The notes under the pieces were generated by a model that ran no database searches, was not told the origin of the DNA, and was given only the letters and a program-made list of their open reading frames with translations. Source: JADJPO01 sp046330955 (lineage in GTDB: Bacteria > Actinomycetota > Actinomycetes > Actinomycetales > Kineosporiaceae). From it: a stretch of 64,000 nt of DNA. The first letter of the stretch is position 1; each line of letters begins with the position of its first letter. The stretch spans positions 1 to 64,000 of the forward strand of contig JAXLRT010000009.1 in the NCBI GenBank assembly GCA_046330955.1. The letters are read 5' to 3'. Of the stretch, positions 59,476 to 64,000 are shown one piece after another. Made by a program: the position numbers and the translations under genes.

Positions 59476-60900
59476 GTGTCCAAAGTCCTCACCAGCTTGC
59501 CCAAGGGGGAGCGGGTCGGCATCGCCTTCTCGGGTGGTCTCGACACCTCCGTCGCCGTTGCCTGGATGCGGGAACACGGGGCGATCCCGTGCGCCTACAG
59601 CGCCGATCTCGGTCAGTACGACGAGGACGACATGTCCACGCTGCCCGACCGCGCGCGCGAGTACGGCGCCGAGGTGGCTCGCCTGGTGGACTGCCGAGAG
59701 GCCCTGGTCGAGGAGGGGCTGGCGGCCCTGACCTGCGGGGCGTTCCACATCCGTTCGGGGGGCAAGGCGTACTTCAACACCACACCGTTGGGGCGCGCCG
59801 TCACCGGCACCCTGCTGGTGCGCGCGATGCGGGCCGACGACGTCGACGTCTGGGGTGACGGATCGACGTTCAAGGGCAACGACATCGAGCGGTTCTATCG
59901 CTACGGCCTGCTGGCCAACCCGGAACTGCGGATCTACAAGCCCTGGCTGGACGCCGACTTCGTCACCGAGCTGGGCGGCCGCACCGAGATGTCGACCTGG
60001 CTGGCCGAACGCCAGCTGCCGTATCGCGCCTCGGTCGAGAAGGCGTACTCCACCGACGCCAACATCTGGGGCGCCACCCACGAGGCGAAGCGGCTCGAGC
60101 ATCTGGACGCCGGGATCGAGATCGTCGAACCCATCATGGGCGTGCGGTTCTGGGACCCGGCCGTGCCGATCGACGCCGAGGACGTCACGATCGAGTTCGT
60201 GCAGGGCCGGCCGGTGGCGATCAACGGCGACTCGTTCGCCACACCGGTCGACCTGGTGCACGCGGCGAACCAGATCGGCGGCCGCCACGGGCTGGGGATG
60301 TCCGACCAGATCGAGAACCGGATCATCGAGGCCAAGAGCCGTGGGATCTACGAGGCGCCCGGCATGGCGCTGCTGTTCATCACGTACGAGCGGCTGCTCA
60401 ACGCGATTCACAACGAGGACACCGTCGCCAACTACCACGCCGAGGGACGGCGGCTGGGACGCCTTCTCTACGAAGGGCGTTGGCTCGACCCGCAGTCGTT
60501 GATGCTGCGCGAGTCGCTGCAGCGCTGGGTCGGCTCAGCGGTCACCGGATCGGTGACGCTGCGGCTGCGCCGCGGTGACGACTACTCGATCATCGACACG
60601 CGCGGCCCGGGGCTGAGCTACCACCCCGACCGGTTGTCGATGGAGCGCACCGAGGATGCGGCCTTCGGCCCGCTCGACCGGATCGGTCAGCTCACGATGC
60701 GCAACCTCGACATCGCCGACTCCCGGGCGAAGCTGGAGCTCTATGCCCGCCAGGGCCAGCTCGGCTCGCACGCCCAGTTGATCGGCGAGATCGAGGCCGG
60801 CGGCGCCGACCCCATCGCCGAGATCGGCACCGACGACGTCGGCACCCAGCCCACCGACGCCCTGGTCGACCAGGCCTCCTTCGACTTCGGCGCCGACTGA
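59476..60900 (+). CDS. argG: Argininosuccinate synthase (long form)
   Basis: 474 residues, GTG 59476. The ATP-pyrophosphatase P-loop is GIAFSGGLDTSVAVAWM (~17-33); other parts include AYSADLGQYDEDDM, CGAFHIRSGGKAYFNTTPLG, DGSTFKGNDIERFYRYG, and AYSTDANIWGATHEAKRLE. Length and motifs fit the longer E. coli-like class rather than the ~400-aa class usual in actinobacteria. It condenses citrulline and aspartate with ATP in arginine synthesis. It is not beside other arg genes. Confidence 0.95.
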   Translation: MSKVLTSLPKGERVGIAFSGGLDTSVAVAWMREHGAIPCAYSADLGQYDEDDMSTLPDRAREYGAEVARLVDCREALVEEGLAALTCGAFHIRSGGKAYFNTTPLGRAVTGTLLVRAMRADDVDVWGDGSTFKGNDIERFYRYGLLANPELRIYKPWLDADFVTELGGRTEMSTWLAERQLPYRASVEKAYSTDANIWGATHEAKRLEHLDAGIEIVEPIMGVRFWDPAVPIDAEDVTIEFVQGRPVAINGDSFATPVDLVHAANQIGGRHGLGMSDQIENRIIEAKSRGIYEAPGMALLFITYERLLNAIHNEDTVANYHAEGRRLGRLLYEGRWLDPQSLMLRESLQRWVGSAVTGSVTLRLRRGDDYSIIDTRGPGLSYHPDRLSMERTEDAAFGPLDRIGQLTMRNLDIADSRAKLELYARQGQLGSHAQLIGEIEAGGADPIAEIGTDDVGTQPTDALVDQASFDFGAD

Positions 60901-60907
60901 CCCCACC

Positions 60908-61017
60908 CAACCCGCTCATGCTCCGCAGGTGACCGCCCATGCTCCGCAGATGGTGGCTTTGATGGTCGAATTGTGTGTTTCCTCGGGCGGCTGCGGAGCA
61001 TGAGCAGGTTTCGATGC
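60908..61017 (+). repeat. 110-bp hairpin repeat, copy 1 (leader of AMP-ligase gene)
   Basis: A 15-bp perfect inverted repeat, GCTCATGCTCCGCAG (60914-60928) and CTGCGGAGCATGAGC (60991-61005), encloses a second left arm CATGCTCCGCAG (60938-60949), so two alternative hairpins compete for one right arm. The unit ends TTTCGATGC, containing the ATG of the ligase. A copy with 7 mismatches in 110 lies at 62916-63025. Confidence 0.85.
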
Positions 61018-62324
61018 TGACCCCGGATCAGGCATGGGACGGCGCGGCGCGGGTCGCGGGGGCGCTCGCGGCACTCGGCGCCGAGCCGGGGGATCGGGTG
61101 GCGTTCGTCGCGACGCCGTGTGAGGACCTGGTGGTGGCCGCGCTGGGGGCCTCGGCGAGTGGCGTCGTCCCGGTGGTGCTGAATCCGGGGCTGTTGCCGC
61201 ACGAGCGGGACGTCCTGGTGCGCGATGCCGAGCCGATCATGGTGATCGGGGACGGCGAGCTGCCGGGCCTGCTCGCCGGTGCGCCGATCGAGCTGGCCGA
61301 CGTGCCCTTGGTGCGGCCGATGCATTACACCTCGGGGACGAGTGGACGGGCCAAGGGGGTGTACGGCGGCGTGCTCGATCACGATGCTGCCTGGGCGGCG
61401 GTGCTGGACGAGCGTGAGGTGTGGGACTTCGGGCCGGACGACGCCTACCTCGCCGCCGGGCCGCTCTATCACTCGGCGCCACTGCGGTTCGCCCTCGGGA
61501 CGTTGCTGGCCGGTGGCACGGTGCGGGTGCTGCCGCACTGGTCGGTGGAGGGATTCCTCGACGGATTGGCGGTCGGCGTCACCACCACGTTCATCGCCCC
61601 GACGCCGTTGCAGCGTCTGCTGAACGCGGTGGTGCACGACGGGATTCCGTTCGACACCAAGGGGTTTCGCCTGCTGGCCCACGCCGGGGCGCCGTGCCCG
61701 CACCCGGTCAAGGAGCGGGCGATCGAACTGTTCCCGGCCGGGTCGGTCTGGGAGTTCTACGGTTCGACCGAGGGCCAGTTCACCGCCTGCCCGGCAGCCG
61801 AGTGGCAGGGGCGACCGGGGACCGTGGGGCGGGCGCGGCCACATCGAGAGATCCGGGTCGATGCGGACGACGTGATCTGGTGCCGGCCGCCGGTCCATGC
61901 GAGGTTCACCTACTGGCGAAATGAGATCGCCACGACGGCGGCATGGAGTCCGGACGGTGAGTGGTTCACCGTCGGGGATCTGGGCTACCTGGACGACGAT
62001 GGGTACCTGTTCATCGAGTCCCGGCGCGAGGACCTGATCATCACCGGCGGCGTGAACGTGTACCCGGTGGAGATCGAGCAGGCGTTGTCCCGGACGCCTG
62101 GCGTCCGCGAACTCGCGGTGTTCGGTGTGCCGGATGCCGATTGGGGACAACGGGTTTGTGTCGCGGTGGTGGGGGATGTACAGCCGGGCGACGTCCATGC
62201 CTTTGCTGCCACCGCGCTCGCCGGCTACAAGCGACCGAAGTCGGTCTACGTCGTCGACGACCTGCCGACCTCGGCCAACGGCAAGATCGTGCGCCGACAG
62301 CTCGCCGAGCGGTACTCGAGCTGA
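61014..62324 (+). CDS. Short AMP-dependent acyl-CoA synthetase/ligase
   Basis: 436 residues from ATG 61014 (MLTPDQAWDGAARVAGALAA); GTG 60975 is an alternative within the repeat. ANL-family motifs: MHYTSGTSGRAKGVYGG, FYGSTEGQFT, EWFTVGDLGYLDDDGYLFIE, IITGGVNVYPVEIEQAL, and final LPTSANGKIVRRQ with the catalytic Lys. It is shorter than typical acyl-CoA ligases because about 60-100 N-terminal residues are missing, as in MenE-like members. The substrate is unknown. The only GGAG near the start lies in the right arm of the leader hairpin. Confidence 0.8.
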   Translation: MLTPDQAWDGAARVAGALAALGAEPGDRVAFVATPCEDLVVAALGASASGVVPVVLNPGLLPHERDVLVRDAEPIMVIGDGELPGLLAGAPIELADVPLVRPMHYTSGTSGRAKGVYGGVLDHDAAWAAVLDEREVWDFGPDDAYLAAGPLYHSAPLRFALGTLLAGGTVRVLPHWSVEGFLDGLAVGVTTTFIAPTPLQRLLNAVVHDGIPFDTKGFRLLAHAGAPCPHPVKERAIELFPAGSVWEFYGSTEGQFTACPAAEWQGRPGTVGRARPHREIRVDADDVIWCRPPVHARFTYWRNEIATTAAWSPDGEWFTVGDLGYLDDDGYLFIESRREDLIITGGVNVYPVEIEQALSRTPGVRELAVFGVPDADWGQRVCVAVVGDVQPGDVHAFAATALAGYKRPKSVYVVDDLPTSANGKIVRRQLAERYSS

Positions 62325-62376
62325 CGCCGGCACCTCTGACCGCGACTGGTGTGCCGGTCGGTGCCCGTGGGCTGGG

Positions 62377-62631
62377 TCATCCCTCCGGCGGCACGGCGAG
62401 CTGTGCCTGGGCCAACCAGGCGAGTGCTCGGACGGCCTGCCAGTTGCCCGGTTTGAGGTCGGCTGCCGCCTCGGCTGCGCGTCGGTAGACCTCGGCTGCC
62501 TCGGGACGCCCGCGGGCAGCGATGGCGAGCACCGCCAAGGCCTCGACGCTCTCCCAGCTGCCGGCCTTCAGGCTTGCGGCGGTCTCCATGGCTCGACGGA
62601 AGGGTGGCGCGTTGTCCATGCGCGGGCTCAT
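62377..62631 (-). CDS. Small helical-repeat protein, 84 aa
   Basis: ATG 62631 has a perfect GGAGG eight bases upstream, which decides the start over ATG 62667. The protein contains two similar helix pairs: AMETAASLKAGSWESVEALA then VLAIA, and AAEAAADLKPGNWQAVRALA then WLAQA. The repeat consensus A-x-x-LKxGxWxxVxALAxLA suggests a two-unit helical solenoid. Function is unknown; the gene converges on the AMP-ligase. Confidence 0.65.
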   Translation of the reverse strand: MSPRMDNAPPFRRAMETAASLKAGSWESVEALAVLAIAARGRPEAAEVYRRAAEAAADLKPGNWQAVRALAWLAQAQLAVPPEG

Positions 62632-62915
62632 CGGACCTCCAGGCGTCTCTGATGCGAGGATCATCACGATATGCGCTGACCATCACGATGATCGAGCCTG
62701 AATCCCCGGGAGCAACAGATCACAGCTGGTGGATCACTGCGGCGAGGCCTCGGTGGCCTGGAAGGTGGACGACCGTACGACCGTCGCCATGGTGCCGATC
62801 AGGTGCCGGAATCTTCGGAATGGCCGTCGTTCTCGACCAGGTGGTCCGCTCCGTCGAGTCGGACGTGCCAGTAGGCCTGCTGACGTACCTGCGCGACGCG
62901 GGCGCCTCACCCACT
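62632..62915. other. Intergenic region with a possible gene remnant
   Basis: 284 bases. A plus-strand frame contains FGMAVVLDQVVRSVESDVPV then GLLTYLRDAGASP, which looks like real protein but has no start of its own. An adjacent frame holds EASVAWKVDDRTTVAMVPIR. Together they suggest a frameshifted remnant running up to the second hairpin repeat. Not assigned. Confidence 0.3.
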
Positions 62916-63115
62916 CAACCCGCTCATGCTCCGCAGGTGACCGCTCATGCTCCGTGGATGGTGGTTTTGATGGTCGAATTCGGCGTTTCCTCGGGCGGCT
63001 GCGGAGCATGAGCAGGTTTCGATGCGAATCCGGACAGGCATGGACGGCGAGTTGCCGGGTCTGCGCGCCGGTGCGCGGCTCGAGGTGGGTGCCTCGCGGC
63101 CGGGTCAGTGGACGC
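62916..63115 (+). pseudogene. 110-bp hairpin repeat copy 2 fused to a shrunken AMP-ligase 5' end
   Basis: 62916-63025 repeats 60908-61017 with 7 mismatches, including the outer hairpin arms and the terminal ATG. Beyond it, MRIRTGMDGELPGLRAGARLEV (split here as MRIRTGMDGELPGLRAGARL and EV) matches the ligase first at its start and then, after a deletion of about 70 codons, at its DGELPGLLAGAPIEL segment (61250-61295). It is therefore a partial duplicate of the ligase leader and 5' coding region. It ends in the convergent gene at 63105. Confidence 0.65.
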
Positions 63116-63851
63116 TGATCACCTGGAGTTCGCCGACGCGGCGGGTGGTGGTCGAGGTGAGTTGCAGCGGGATGGTTCCGGACTGGCCGGCCGCGGTCCA
63201 GTTCACCTGCCAGTGGGCGGTGGCGGTGATGGTGTAGGGGTTGCCCTGCTTGGTGTAGACGTGGCCGCAGGTGGGGGACGGGGTCATCTCGGTGGTGAAG
63301 GTGTACGGGGTGCCGGCGGCGTTGGCTCCGGTGCAGTGGACGGTGGTGCCGTCGCCCATGTTCCAGTCGGTGCTGGCCAGGGTGGCGGTGAGCGAGACGG
63401 TGACGCCGGACATGGTCTGGGAGGCGGTGATCGGCCCGACGGTTTGGGGACTGGGTTGGGCCGCCCACATCCAGACCGGGACGCCGACGGCGCCCAGCTT
63501 GTCGGGTCCGGCCTCGGGGACCATACCGATGGTGATGGCGCGGATCTGGAGGGTGGCCAAGAGCTGGCGGGCCAGGACTGCGGGGTCGACGGCTGGTGGG
63601 GCGCCGGGGATCCAGTAGGGAGCCCCGGGGATGTTGGGGACGAAGGCTCCGGCGTTGGGGATTCGGTCGCAGACCTGCTGGACGATGGTGCCTGAGGTGC
63701 GGCCTTGCCAGATGGGATCGGAGAATGCTGGCTGCGGACTCGCGGGAACTGTGCGGCATATCGGTTCGCGAGATGGCGTACCTACAATTTTCGGTGCCTT
63801 CCCCGGCTTGGTACGGGTGCGTCGCCGGGGAGCGTCACTGAGCCAATACAT
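63105..63851 (-). CDS. PKD-like secreted-type hypothetical protein, probably N-terminally damaged
   Basis: 248 codons as read. The C-terminal ~170 residues fit an actinobacterial family of extracytoplasmic proteins with a PKD-like beta domain: PVWMWAAQPSPQTV, VSLTATLASTDWNMGDGTTV HC, PTCGHVYTKQ, YTITATAHWQVNWTAAGQSG. Two cysteines (VHC and TCGH) probably form a disulfide. Family members start with a signal peptide, but here the first 60 residues are basic and polar without one, so the true start is lost by frameshift or lies upstream of 63851. Function is unknown. Confidence 0.6.
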   Translation of the reverse strand: MYWLSDAPRRRTRTKPGKAPKIVGTPSREPICRTVPASPQPAFSDPIWQGRTSGTIVQQVCDRIPNAGAFVPNIPGAPYWIPGAPPAVDPAVLARQLLATLQIRAITIGMVPEAGPDKLGAVGVPVWMWAAQPSPQTVGPITASQTMSGVTVSLTATLASTDWNMGDGTTVHCTGANAAGTPYTFTTEMTPSPTCGHVYTKQGNPYTITATAHWQVNWTAAGQSGTIPLQLTSTTTRRVGELQVISVH

Positions 63852-64000
63852 CTAGCAACGCGAACAGATTCCAAGGGGCATTGGACTGAGGGGCAGGTGA
63901 TGGCGCAGGATTGAGCAGGGCAGAGGCCATCGCTAGGCCGGCAATCCTCAACACGAAGCTGTCCGCTGATTCTGGAGCCGACCGACCAGCCATCCATGAA
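63852..64000. other. Right edge, no supported gene
   Basis: 149 bases without a convincing frame. The upstream part of the PKD-like gene (signal peptide) could lie here on the minus strand in another frame, but I see no typical n-h-c signal sequence. Confidence 0.35.

Noticed and set aside
1..64000. CRISPR array
   Set aside because: No regularly spaced direct repeats of 23-40 bases were seen. The repeats present are tandem (13 bp, 21 bp), two-copy (110 bp) or palindromic sites.

Overview
The window comes from a high-GC actinobacterium. Most coding DNA is GC-rich with GTG and ATG starts and many 4-bp start/stop overlaps, and the gene content is typical of the phylum: XRE/DUF397 pairs, DUF4913 and DUF2637 proteins, SpoIIE-type phosphatases, long-form argG, and sugar ABC operons without their own ATPase. 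I cannot name a genus. All annotation was done by reading; no database search was run.

Layout. 1-6.2 kb is a scarred island. It holds a gene end with a terminator, an intact 1.17-kb IS element with near-perfect 16-bp ends, remnants of IS1634- and ISAs1-like transposases, and a lower-GC three-gene operon on the minus strand (PLP aminotransferase-like, DUF364-like, membrane protein). 6.5-25.2 kb is an integrated, mobilisable or conjugative element. In order it carries a decayed SprT-like gene, a decayed XRE regulator with DUF397 partner, a frameshifted MFS transporter, a palindromic promoter/operator, a tightly coupled transfer operon (small proteins, VirD4/TraG-type coupling protein, DUF4913, DUF2637 membrane protein, frameshifted MobF/TrwC relaxase-helicase), SSB, two tandem excisionase-like HTH proteins and a tyrosine integrase. 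A TTGACA-N6-TGTCAA palindrome occurs three times along it. 25.2-28.5 kb is degenerate DNA, probably including a ruined STAND/NACHT-type P-loop NTPase.

28.5-64 kb looks like ordinary chromosome: tRNA-Glu, -Asp and -Phe; a small zincin; a PPOX-fold flavin/PLP protein; a GAF-PAS-PAS-GGDEF-EAL protein and a 7TM-PAS-SpoIIE phosphatase; an AAA+ ATPase divergent from an unusual SDR; a GT39-type glycosyltransferase, an FKBP lipoprotein and a D-2-hydroxyacid dehydrogenase-type FAD/Fe-S protein. Next comes a compact candidate biosynthetic locus (Gfo/Idh oxidoreductase, dienelactone hydrolase, A-T-TE mono-module synthetase, divergent GMC oxidoreductase). It is followed by shikimate kinase, a sugar-uptake locus (two permeases, binding protein, clan GH-D-like hydrolase, small phosphatase), a CACHE-GGDEF cyclase, a phosphoribosyltransferase, argG and a short AMP-ligase.

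The end of the window contains a 110-bp hairpin-forming repeat in two copies. The first spans the 5' leader and start codon of the AMP-ligase. The second, 2 kb away, is fused to a shrunken fragment of the same gene, so it is probably a partial gene duplication. The most interesting items are the A-T-TE locus with a non-canonical adenylation pocket, the lower-GC operon at 2-5 kb, the two regulatory palindromes of the mobile element, and this duplicated hairpin leader.
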